A DNA stretch of 51,455 bases from Bacteroidales bacterium. Lineage in GTDB: Bacteria > Bacteroidota > Bacteroidia > Bacteroidales > UBA932. Below the pieces are notes generated by a model that worked only from the letters and a program-made list of their open reading frames with translations, did not search any database and was not told the DNA's origin. The DNA is taken from positions 1 through 51,455 of the forward strand of contig JAFTFV010000027.1 of NCBI GenBank assembly GCA_017458265.1, written 5' to 3'. Positions 45,004 through 51,455 of the stretch are shown here, one piece after another (position 1 is the first letter of the stretch; the number at the start of each line of letters is the position of its first letter). The position numbers and the translations under genes are program-made.

Positions 45004-46064
45004 TCTTCTTCGTCGTCTTCAGGGAGAACGATCTGCTTGTACTGATTGCGGCGTTTCTGCCAGCGTTCGCGGGCATACTGCTGCATGTCCGTGATGGTGT
45101 CGTTCTCGTCGATGATTTCCATTCCAAGGATGGTTTCGATGATGTCTTCGAGGGTGAGGATGCCCTGGAAGCAGCCGTAATCGTCAATGATGAGGGCTAT
45201 CTGGTCCTTGGTCTTGAGGAGGCTTTCCCAGACATCGGAAACGGAGGTTTCCTCGTGGAAAGCAGCTATTTTGCGCTTGATGCTGCGAAGGCGTGTGTCG
45301 AACTTGTCTTCTGCAAGGTTTTCGAGAACGTCATTTCGCATGATGTAGCCGGTGATGAATTCGGGGGAATCGGCATACACCGGAATGCGGGAGTTGTGGG
45401 AGAGGTCTTCCTGCTTGTAGAACTGTCTCAAGGTCATGTTCTCTGGGGCGATGGCGGCCACAACACGGGGAGTCATGATTTCGTAGGCCTTGATGTCGTC
45501 CAGCTTGATGATGTTCTGGATTACCTTGTTCTCAGAGTTGTCAAGGACGCCTTCTTCCTCGCCGATATTGGCCATTGCGGAGACTTCTTCCCTGGAAATG
45601 GCGGTGTCAGGTTCTTCGTCGGAAATGCTGGTGTGCAGCTTGTCGATAATCCATACCAGAGGATAGAGAAGGTACACCAGGAACTGCATTATCTTGGAGA
45701 GCCAGAGCATGTCCTTCCAGTGCTTTGTGCCGATGGATTTTGGAAGGATCTCTGAGAACACAAGGATAAGGAGCGTCATGACGGCGCTGATGACACCGAA
45801 CCAGTGGTCTCCGGAAAGGAGCGTGGCCTGATGGCCTACGGCAGCCGCACCAAGAGTGTTGGCGATTGTGTTCAGTGACAGAATTGCCGACAGGGGCCTG
45901 TCCGGATTCATTTTCATCTTCATGAAAAGGGCGGCGTTCCTGTCGCCTTCGTCCTCTTTCATCGTGATATATGAGATGGGTGTGGACATGAGAACCGACT
46001 CCAGAAGTGAACACAGGAAGGAGATTCCCATGGTCAGAAGCAGGTATACTATCAGCAGCGTCAT
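45000..46064 (-). CDS. CNNM/CorB-type transporter (DUF21 plus CBS pair), lacking the CorC domain
   Basis: A 354-residue inner-membrane protein. DUF21 domain (1 to about 135) has transmembrane helices and the family phrase LSLNTIANTLGAAAVG and SEILPKSIGTKHW. A CBS-domain pair follows (about 190-325: IMTPRVVAAIAP, SRIPVYADSPEFITGYIMRND, LIIDDYGCFQGILTLEDIIE). A CorC/HlyC C-terminal domain is absent; the protein ends in a basic and acidic tail. Related proteins move Mg2+ or regulate Na+/Mg2+ exchange; the hemolysin name is historical. It heads the serB-mscS-thrE transcript and has its own promoter. Confidence 0.87.
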   Translation of the reverse strand: MTLLIVYLLLTMGISFLCSLLESVLMSTPISYITMKEDEGDRNAALFMKMKMNPDRPLSAILSLNTIANTLGAAAVGHQATLLSGDHWFGVISAVMTLLILVFSEILPKSIGTKHWKDMLWLSKIMQFLVYLLYPLVWIIDKLHTSISDEEPDTAISREEVSAMANIGEEEGVLDNSENKVIQNIIKLDDIKAYEIMTPRVVAAIAPENMTLRQFYKQEDLSHNSRIPVYADSPEFITGYIMRNDVLENLAEDKFDTRLRSIKRKIAAFHEETSVSDVWESLLKTKDQIALIIDDYGCFQGILTLEDIIETILGMEIIDENDTITDMQQYARERWQKRRNQYKQIVLPEDDEEE

Positions 46065-46085
46065 AGCTCAGTTTGCAATAATTTG

Positions 46086-46115
46086 CAAATTTACTGTTTT
46101 TTACGGGATTCTCAA
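46086..46115 (-). promoter_or_regulatory. CNNM-serB operon promoter (-33 TTG, -7 TAAATTTG)
   Basis: Minus-strand TAAATTTG (46093 to 46086) with TTG 19 bp upstream (CAA at 46113-46115), which overlaps the hddC stop codon. The start at 46064 lies 21 nt beyond the box. Confidence 0.65.
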
Positions 46116-47320
46116 AGGAGGATGAAGGGGATGCCGGCGTTTTCTGCAAATGCGGCGTCAGTTTCGGAGTCGCCCAGCATGATTGCGCGTTCCATCGAGG
46201 GAAAAAGTTGTTTTGCCTCATGGTACATGCCGGGGTTAGGCTTGCGGCGGGGGTCGCCGTCGTCGGTGGCGGTGCAGGTAAGGATGGCATCTATCCGGCC
46301 GCCGGCTTCAGTGATGGCACGGAGCATGTGTGAGTGGATGTCTGCAAGGTCTTCATCTGTCATGAGTCCCCTGCCCACTCCCCTCTGGTTGGTTACTACT
46401 ATGATTCGCCTGAACTTTGCAGCCCACTTCGGGAACTCCTCCAGGATGCCGCTCAAGAACTTGAACTGATTCCGGTTTCTGACGTAATCGCCTTTAATCC
46501 TGACGTTTATAGTTCCGTCGCGGTCTATCAGGAGAGTGTCGGCATCGCTTTCTATGAGCTTTTTAGATGCGGCTTTTACCGCCCTGTACTCCGGCAGCTC
46601 GGTCTGCGCCCTTTCGTAATCTTCCGGAATGCCTATGTCCAGAAAATAACAGTCCTGAACCACACCGCACGTCTTGTATTTCAGAGGCTCCAGCACCTCT
46701 TTCTCAAATGAAAACTTCGGCGGAAAACCGCTCAAATCCAGATTATTGAGCGCATATATCCCGCCATTGATCAGCCCCTCCCTGCAGTATGCTTTTTCCC
46801 TGAATCTGAAAATCTCCACTCTGTCATTTCGAGCGGAGCCGAGAAATCTCACATCCACCGCCCCATACCTCTCAAACTCCCTCATAGGCTTCAGTGCAAC
46901 GGTAATGGGCGCGTCAAAGGTAAAAGCATTAAGGTCTACAGGAAAGAACGTGTCTCCGTTGATGACGAACACTTTTTTTCCATGGCAGTATTTGAGCGCT
47001 TCACGTATGCCGCCGCCGGTGCCAAGAGGGGTCTCCTCCACTGCAAAGTCTATTTCAAACGGATAGTTTTGTCCTGATATCCAGTTTATTATGTATTCAC
47101 GGAGGTAGCCGACGGAAAGGATAACATGGTCTGCACCCTGGTCCTGCAGCCAGTCAAGGATGTAGGAGAGAAAAGGCCGAGATTTCTCGACTTCGCTCGA
47201 AATGACAGTGGGGGCGCTCGAAATGACAGTGGGGCCGATGGGGGCCATGCATTTGGGGAGGTTGGAGACGGCGCTGCGAAGGCGGGTGCCCAGGCCGCCG
47301 GCGAGGACTATTGCTTCCAT
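46112..47320 (-). CDS. Fusion: heptose-1-phosphate guanylyltransferase (HddC-like) with HAD-IIIA phosphatase; contains in-frame repeat insertions
   Basis: A 402-residue two-domain protein. Residues 1-235 are a sugar-phosphate nucleotidyltransferase (LAGGLGTRLR, catalytic Lys23 in LPKCMAPI, GTGGGIREA, VINGDTF). Residues about 255-402 are a HAD-IIIA phosphatase (LLIDRDGTIN with Asp266/Asp268, VVTNQRGVGRG, RRKPNPGM, MLGDSETDA), the place of GmhB. With HddA next door this fits the GDP-D-glycero-alpha-D-manno-heptose pathway. The HAD zinc site of GmhB is missing (only Cys349 remains). Residues 30-48 and about 158-166 are encoded by copies of a dispersed palindromic repeat; the first lies next to the active-site lysine. 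The frame stays open. It overlaps hddA by 13 bp. Confidence 0.85.
   Translation of the reverse strand: MEAIVLAGGLGTRLRSAVSNLPKCMAPIGPTVISSAPTVISSEVEKSRPFLSYILDWLQDQGADHVILSVGYLREYIINWISGQNYPFEIDFAVEETPLGTGGGIREALKYCHGKKVFVINGDTFFPVDLNAFTFDAPITVALKPMREFERYGAVDVRFLGSARNDRVEIFRFREKAYCREGLINGGIYALNNLDLSGFPPKFSFEKEVLEPLKYKTCGVVQDCYFLDIGIPEDYERAQTELPEYRAVKAASKKLIESDADTLLIDRDGTINVRIKGDYVRNRNQFKFLSGILEEFPKWAAKFRRIIVVTNQRGVGRGLMTDEDLADIHSHMLRAITEAGGRIDAILTCTATDDGDPRRKPNPGMYHEAKQLFPSMERAIMLGDSETDAAFAENAGIPFILL
46821..46850 (+). repeat. Dispersed palindromic repeat, copy 1, inside hddC
   Basis: A 30-bp element on the plus strand, beginning CTGTCATTTCGAGC and ending GAGAAATCTC. It is an imperfect palindrome (ATTT..CGA against TCG..AAAT with a 2-nt bulge). 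It differs from copy 2 at two positions. Read on the gene strand it encodes RFLGSARND at residues 158-166 of the HddC-like protein. Confidence 0.85.
47179..47208 (-). repeat. Dispersed palindromic repeat, copy 2, inside hddC (opposite orientation)
   Basis: The same 30-bp element in reverse: GAGATTTCTCGACTTCGCTC onward, ending AAATGACAG on the plus strand. It encodes ISSEVEKSR at residues 40-48 of the HddC-like protein. With copy 1 it forms a long-range inverted pair about 330 bp apart. Confidence 0.85.
47194..47234 (-). repeat. 21-bp tandem duplication of one repeat arm
   Basis: CGCTCGAAATGACAGTGGGG occurs at 47194-47213 and again at 47215-47234, period 21 bp. On the gene strand it gives the seven-residue repeat PTVISSA-PTVISSE. 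The period is a multiple of three, so the frame is kept. Confidence 0.85.
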
Positions 47321-48306
47321 GATACTGCGCCTTGGTGGGTGAAATGGAAATCGCGGACTTCGCCGGGGAGGCGCGAGAGGGCATCGGCAATGATGGCTTT
47401 GCGCTCCGGAGGGACCATGAGCATGATGAAGCCGCCGCCACCTGCTCCGGAGACTTTGCCGGAGATGGCGCCTGCGGCCATGGCGGTGTCGAAGGCGGTC
47501 TGGATCATGGGATTGGTGATGGAACTGGCCATTTTCTTCTTGTCTTCCCAGGCGCGGCCTAGGATATCGGCAAAGGCTTTGAAGTTGGCGTCCAGGAGGG
47601 CCTCACGCATGTCGAAGGCGCTTTGCTTGATGCGGTGCATGGCTTCGACGGCGGTGGTTTTGCCGGTGCGGGTGGCGTTCTGCTGCTCGGAGATGATGGC
47701 GGCGCTTTCGCGGCTGCGGCCGGTGAAATAGAGGAGCATGGAGTCCCGGAGGGTATTCTCGGTGGCTTCAGGGAGGGCGACGGGGGTTACGGTTACGGTG
47801 TCGTCGGTATTGAAGGACATGAAGTTGAAGCCGCCGAATGCCGCCGCGTACTGGTCCTGCTTGCCGCCTGCAAGAGCGAGGTCTATGCGTTCGATTTCGT
47901 AGGCCGTGCGGGCAAGGGTGTAGGTGTCGATCGGCCGTTCAAGCCACTCTGAGAAGCATTTGAGGATGGCGACGACCATGGTGGAAGAGGTGCCCAGGCC
48001 GGAGCCTGCGGGCGCATCGTTCCAGGTATGGATGCGGAAGCCTGTTCTGAGCGGTCCCATTCTGGCAATCACACCGTCGATGAGTTGCGCACCGGTCTTC
48101 CCGTTCATGGGGACGCAGGCAGAGATGCCGGCATCATCGGCCCGAACCTCTATAACGGGCTCATTCAAAGGCTCAATGGTGCAATATGCACTGAGGTTGA
48201 TGGTGGCATTGAGCACGTTGCCGCCATATATGTCGCTGTATGGAGAGACGTCGCTCCCTCCCCCCGCCAGCCCCAGCCTGAGCGGTGCCTTGGAACAGAC
48301 AGTCAT
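47308..48306 (-). CDS. hddA: D-glycero-alpha-D-manno-heptose-7-phosphate 1-kinase (HddA-like GHMP kinase)
   Basis: GHMP-superfamily sugar kinase, 332 residues. Motif 1 APLRLGLAGGGSDVSPYSDIYGG is the form typical of HddA and relatives (GGG-x-D); motif 2, the ATP loop, is PAGSGLGTSSTMV; motif 3 is KVSGAGGGGFIML. GKQDQYAAAFGGFNF is a further family phrase. HddA phosphorylates the anomeric carbon of heptose 7-phosphate on the way to GDP-heptose. L-fucokinase-like members are related, but the adjacent nucleotidyltransferase-HAD fusion favours heptose. It overlaps the flanking genes by 1 bp (TAATG) and 13 bp. The isomerase GmhA is not in this window. Confidence 0.85.
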   Translation of the reverse strand: MTVCSKAPLRLGLAGGGSDVSPYSDIYGGNVLNATINLSAYCTIEPLNEPVIEVRADDAGISACVPMNGKTGAQLIDGVIARMGPLRTGFRIHTWNDAPAGSGLGTSSTMVVAILKCFSEWLERPIDTYTLARTAYEIERIDLALAGGKQDQYAAAFGGFNFMSFNTDDTVTVTPVALPEATENTLRDSMLLYFTGRSRESAAIISEQQNATRTGKTTAVEAMHRIKQSAFDMREALLDANFKAFADILGRAWEDKKKMASSITNPMIQTAFDTAMAAGAISGKVSGAGGGGFIMLMVPPERKAIIADALSRLPGEVRDFHFTHQGAVSWKQ

Positions 48307-50318
48307 TATTTGATGGCCTCGAGGGTGCCTTTGGTGCCGGCGAGTTCGGCGTCGATTTTTTCGTAGACGGAGTTGTTGGACTTGTATTCCGGGACGATTA
48401 GCTTCATCTTGCGGACGGTGGCCATGTCGTCAAACTGCTTGGCGATGTCTACCAGTTCCTCGATTTCGCGATTCACTTCGTCGTAGTCGTATTCGCGCAC
48501 CTGGGCGATGCGGATCTTCTCATGGAAGGTGGGCTTGGTGTCTTCCAGCTCATTGAGGACTTCCTCGTAGAGCTTTTCGCCTTCACGGAGGCCCGTGTAC
48601 TTGATTTCCACGTTCTGAGCGTTGGAAAGGGCAATCATGCGCTTTGCAAGGTCTGCAATCTTGACGGGAGCGCCCATGTCGAAGACGAATATTTCACCGC
48701 CGTTACCCTTGGTGCCGGCCTCGAGAACCAGCTTGCAGGCCTCGGGGATGAGCATGAAGAAACGGACGATGCGTTCGTCGGTAACCGTAACGGGACCGCC
48801 GTTCTTGATCTGCTCCTTGAACAAAGGAATCACGGAGCCGTTGGAACCCAGGACGTTACCGAAACGCGTGGTGACGAACTGAGTGTACTCGCGCGGCTTG
48901 TCCCCTGCCTTCCAGCCCTTGAGGGCTTCCATCTTGAGCTTGCGGTCAAGGCTCTGGACGTAGATTTCGCAGATGCGCTTGGAGCAGCCCATGACATTGG
49001 TGGGGTTCACAGCCTTGTCCGTGGAAATCATCACGAACTTCTTGACGCCGTACTTGACGGACATATCGGCAATGATCTTGGTGCCGTTGATGTTGTTCAT
49101 GACGGCCTCGGAGGGATTGTCCTCCATCATGGGGACGTGCTTGTATGCGGCGGCGTGGAAGACATAGTCCGGGAGGAAGTCCCTGAAGATGAAATCCATC
49201 CTGGTGCGACGGCTGATGCTGGTGACGATAACTTCGCACGGGACATCCGGGAAGTCCTTCGCCATCATGAGGCGGACGTCGTGCTGGGGCGTTTCGGCCT
49301 GGTCGATGAGCATCATCTTGGAGGGCTTGAACTGCGCCACCTGCCTTACTATCTCCATGCCGATGGAACCTGCCGATCCGGTGATGAGCACCTTCTTGCC
49401 GGTGAGGAGACGTTCGACGGATTTCATGTCTACCTTGATCTCGGAACGGGGAAGAAGGTCTTCAACGCTCACTTCCCTGAGCTGGAGATCTTCAACTTCC
49501 TCGTCGGAAAGGACGCCGTTACGGATACTGGCTTCCTTGGCCTCGTGCGCCATGAAAATCTTGCAGCCTGCGCCGATGAGAACGTCCTGGATCTTCTGGT
49601 TCTGGCGGAACTCATTGGCCCTCAGGGGGCTCACGAGGACGGCCTGAATGCGTTCCCGCTTCACGATATCGGCAATGTCATCCTCCAGGGTATAGACTTT
49701 AACGCCCATAAGGCGCATGTCTTTGATGCGGTGCTCGTGGGAGATGAAACCCTTGAGCTCGAAGCGCTGTGGACTCTGGGAGCGGATACTCTTTGCTACG
49801 CCGATACCTCCTGTGAGCGCGCCGTATATAAGGCAGGGAATAGCCCTGGAATCGGCATTCGAGGCGTCGAACAGGAGCTTGACCAGGATGCGCATCGCCC
49901 ACATGAGAAGGGTGGCAATGAGGAAGGAGACGAAAATCTGCATGAGGGAAAGCGCGCTGAGCATCTCCACGTCCTGCCACTTCATGAGATACATCATGCC
50001 GATGCAGAGTGCGAGCGACACAAGATTAGCGTACACAAGCTTCAGAAGGTCGACGAAGCTGGAGTAGCGCAGGACTCCTGAATATGTCCTGAAAATCCTT
50101 GCTCCAATCCAGCTAAGGACGGCATAGAACAGCGATGTGAGAAAAACTGCCGGATGATGCTCATATGTTATCTGGGAGTTGGTGTCTACCCAGTAAGTAA
50201 AAACACATGACGCAAAAACGATTGCGGCGTCGGCGAGGAGGATTACCCAATATGGCAGCACCTTTTTGCTGAAATACCAATTGGAAATTCGTTTTATAGG
50301 GTCTAGTTTTTGAGCCAT
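48306..50318 (-). CDS. Membrane NDP-sugar 4,6-dehydratase (CapD/WbpM/PglF family)
   Basis: A 670-residue inner-membrane enzyme that dehydrates UDP-GlcNAc-type sugars to 4-keto-6-deoxy forms, the first step toward many rare aminosugars of capsule, O-antigen or protein glycans. Four N-terminal transmembrane helices (about 22-150) are followed by a CoA-binding-like Rossmann domain (155-270) and the SDR domain: NAD loop LITGSAGSIGMEIV, substrate region HAAAYKHVPMMEDNP, catalytic segment STDKAVNPTNVMGCSK, and TRFGNVLGSNGSVIPLF. The start ATG 50318 (MAQKLDPIKR) follows a promoter at 50336-50366; a longer in-frame start falls on the -7 box. First gene of the operon with hddA and hddC. Confidence 0.92.
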   Translation of the reverse strand: MAQKLDPIKRISNWYFSKKVLPYWVILLADAAIVFASCVFTYWVDTNSQITYEHHPAVFLTSLFYAVLSWIGARIFRTYSGVLRYSSFVDLLKLVYANLVSLALCIGMMYLMKWQDVEMLSALSLMQIFVSFLIATLLMWAMRILVKLLFDASNADSRAIPCLIYGALTGGIGVAKSIRSQSPQRFELKGFISHEHRIKDMRLMGVKVYTLEDDIADIVKRERIQAVLVSPLRANEFRQNQKIQDVLIGAGCKIFMAHEAKEASIRNGVLSDEEVEDLQLREVSVEDLLPRSEIKVDMKSVERLLTGKKVLITGSAGSIGMEIVRQVAQFKPSKMMLIDQAETPQHDVRLMMAKDFPDVPCEVIVTSISRRTRMDFIFRDFLPDYVFHAAAYKHVPMMEDNPSEAVMNNINGTKIIADMSVKYGVKKFVMISTDKAVNPTNVMGCSKRICEIYVQSLDRKLKMEALKGWKAGDKPREYTQFVTTRFGNVLGSNGSVIPLFKEQIKNGGPVTVTDERIVRFFMLIPEACKLVLEAGTKGNGGEIFVFDMGAPVKIADLAKRMIALSNAQNVEIKYTGLREGEKLYEEVLNELEDTKPTFHEKIRIAQVREYDYDEVNREIEELVDIAKQFDDMATVRKMKLIVPEYKSNNSVYEKIDAELAGTKGTLEAIK

Positions 50319-50335
50319 AATTAAAGTATTGCCTA

Positions 50336-50366
50336 CAAAGATAAGCATTTATTACAATCGGGGCAA
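50336..50366 (-). promoter_or_regulatory. Promoter of the surface-sugar operon (-33 TTG, -7 TATCTTTG)
   Basis: Minus-strand TATCTTTG (50343 to 50336) with TTG exactly 20 bp upstream (CAA at 50364-50366). It gives a leader of about 14 nt to ATG 50318. The rest of the gap to 50453 shows only a near-match box for the plus-strand gene (TAACTTAG at 50425-50432). Confidence 0.7.
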
Positions 50367-50453
50367 ATGTTTTACAGAAAAACGATAACGGCCGGGATTA
50401 TTTTGCAGGCAGCCCGAAAAATGCTAACTTAGCCCCGGAAAACATGCCTGTAA

Positions 50454-51164
50454 ATGCCTGAAACGTCCCTATACGATGCCATGCTGGCGGCCGCAGACCC
50501 TTCCCAGGTCCCCGGTCTGAGCCGATTCTTCAAGACCGGCCCCGGCCAGTACGGAGAAGGTGATAAGTTCCTGGGAATCAAAGTGCCGGTGACGCGCGCC
50601 ATAGTCAAAGCCCACTGGAAAAGGTTGGCCGCATCCGGGGACCCTTTCCCGGAGCTGGAACGCTGCATCGGCAGCGAATACCACGAAGTGCGGCTGGCGG
50701 CGCTGCTCACGCTGGTGGAAATCTTCGCCCGCGCCGACAAGGATAAATGCATCCGCTTTTACCTCTCTCATACAGACCGCATCAACAACTGGGACCTCGT
50801 GGACCTGAGTTGCTATCCCCTTCTGGGCGAATGGCTTCTCCCGCAGAAAGACCGCAGCCTCCTGTATGATCTGGCACGCAGCGGGAAGACGATTTGGGAG
50901 CAGCGGATCGGCATAGTGAGCACCATGACCTTCGTCCGCCACGGGGAGCTGCAGGACACCTTTGCCATTGCCGATATCCTCCTCCACCATCCCCACGACC
51001 TCATCCACAAGGCTGTGGGCTGGCTCCTTCGGGAAGCCGGAAAACGCAATCAGGAAGCCCTGGAGGCCTATCTTCTACCCCGCTATCGGCACATGCCGCG
51101 AACCATGCTCCGCTACGCCATCGAAAAATTCCCGGAGCCCCTGCGCAGGCTGTACCTTAATTAG
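50454..51164 (+). CDS. AlkD-like DNA alkylation repair protein (HEAT-like repeats)
   Basis: A 236-residue all-helical protein of the AlkC/AlkD DNA glycosylase family, which excises 3-methyl- and 7-methyl-purines. Typical phrases are FLGIKVPVTRAIVKAHW (about 39-55), EVRLAALLTLVEIFARAD, the active-site segment INNWDLVDLSC (Trp and Asp equivalent to the catalytic pair of Bacillus cereus AlkD), and WEQRIGIVSTMTFVRHGE with the active-site Arg. The C-terminal helices HKAVGWLLREAGKR and MLRYAIEKFPE are also standard. The ATG at 50454 has no perfect -7 box upstream. The HAD gene follows after 21 bp. Confidence 0.92.
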   Translation: MPETSLYDAMLAAADPSQVPGLSRFFKTGPGQYGEGDKFLGIKVPVTRAIVKAHWKRLAASGDPFPELERCIGSEYHEVRLAALLTLVEIFARADKDKCIRFYLSHTDRINNWDLVDLSCYPLLGEWLLPQKDRSLLYDLARSGKTIWEQRIGIVSTMTFVRHGELQDTFAIADILLHHPHDLIHKAVGWLLREAGKRNQEALEAYLLPRYRHMPRTMLRYAIEKFPEPLRRLYLN

Positions 51165-51185
51165 CATGCTCAAACAGATTTATCC

Positions 51186-51455
51186 ATGAATACGCCATAC
51201 AAACTCATTCTCTTCGACCTTGACGGTACGCTGCTGGACACCCTGGAAGACCTTGCCGCGGCAGTAAACCACGCCCTATCGCTCCGCGGCCTTCCCCTTC
51301 ACAGTCTGCAGGATTACCGCACCATGGTGGGACACGGCGTCCGCAACCTGGTGCAGAAAGCGCTGGAAAAGTCGCTCGCATCGGCCCCGGACGATACTGC
51401 CATCGACGCAGCCCTTGCCGATTTCAAGGCCCACTACACCGCCAATATCGACGTC
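51186..51455 (+). CDS. HAD phosphatase, phosphoglycolate-phosphatase-like (3' truncated by window edge)
   Basis: Ninety codons run from ATG 51186 to the window edge. HAD motif I is LILFDLDGTLLDTLEDLA (nucleophile Asp11 by position), followed by a helical cap start with YRTMVGHGVRNLVQKAL, the pattern of Gph-type phosphatases (GHGVRNLV). Full members have about 215-230 residues, so motifs II-IV lie beyond the window. Substrate is uncertain: 2-phosphoglycolate or another small phosphate ester. It lies 21 bp after the AlkD-like gene and is probably cotranscribed, which would fit clearance of phosphoglycolate released in DNA repair. Confidence 0.85.
   Translation, partial: MNTPYKLILFDLDGTLLDTLEDLAAAVNHALSLRGLPLHSLQDYRTMVGHGVRNLVQKALEKSLASAPDDTAIDAALADFKAHYTANIDV

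Noticed and set aside
45000-46064. Hemolysin
   Set aside because: The name is historical for the DUF21/CBS family; the sequence shows a CNNM-type transporter, with no toxin features.
48522-50081. A 519-codon open frame on the plus strand, antisense to the CapD/WbpM-like gene
   Set aside because: It shows no recognisable domain and mirrors the codon use of the real gene. Similar long antisense frames lie over valS, serB, the phosphofructokinase gene and others, a by-product of codon bias in GC-moderate coding DNA.

Overview
The window looks like a chromosomal segment of a Bacteroidales bacterium (phylum Bacteroidota), probably a gut or environmental lineage with roughly 50-55% GC. The evidence is the repeated Bacteroidota-type promoter (a -7 box TAnnTTTG, often with TTG about 20 bp upstream), the lack of Shine-Dalgarno sequences, and a characteristic gene set: a TamL-like lipoprotein Omp85, a DUF5723-type barrel, BACON-like lipoproteins, M6 metalloproteases, DUF3467, a head-GIN (DUF2807) protein and a PPi-type phosphofructokinase. 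I could not resolve genus or species. I saw no rRNA, tRNA, CRISPR array, insertion sequence or prophage. The coding density is very high.

Layout. 1-2511 (-): a truncated YihY/BrkB membrane protein behind ligA. 2625-5254 (+): PPi-phosphofructokinase and a cytoplasmic GH13 amylase, translationally coupled. 5251-7352 (-): a TrmH-type rRNA methyltransferase and a fold-III PLP decarboxylase. 7412-9583 (+): TamL-like protein. 9584-16005 (-): a possible four-gene operon of a lipoprotein, a DUF5723 barrel with a long Ala/Lys/Glu helical tail, a GNAT protein and RarA. 16214-17623 (+): RlmD. 17620-23103 (-): a four-gene cassette, (BACON lipoprotein, M6 protease) twice, with every junction overlapping. 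23180-25065 (+): a CaCA exchanger and a small MscS. 25062-27454 (-): a PlsB/PlsC-like acyltransferase and QueA.

27455-27949 is the only long gene-poor stretch. It is AT-rich and full of TTTACA/TGTAAA half-sites, and lies between queA and an XRE repressor gene. 27950-30241 (+): XRE regulator, a degenerate DHODH-like TIM-barrel protein and CinA, ended by a bidirectional hairpin terminator. 30317-38407 (-): valS, thioesterase, tatA, tatC, ABC-F ATPase, head-GIN protein and M19 dipeptidase, nearly gapless. 38479-39916 (+): DUF3467, kdsC, maf. 39913-46064 (-): a CNNM-like transporter, serB, a large MscS and thrE. 46112-50318 (-): a surface-sugar operon with a membrane CapD/WbpM-type NDP-sugar dehydratase, the heptose kinase HddA and an HddC nucleotidyltransferase fused to a HAD phosphatase. 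50454-51455 (+): an AlkD-like protein and a truncated HAD phosphatase.

The most unusual items are: a dispersed palindromic repeat that has entered the hddC reading frame twice, in opposite orientations and without breaking it; the duplicated lipoprotein/M6 protease cassette; the helical tail on the DUF5723 barrel; the putative operator array upstream of the XRE gene; and several convergent gene pairs whose stop codons interlock. Several genes also have in-frame upstream TTG/GTG codons that lie inside promoter boxes and are not real starts; I moved those starts downstream.
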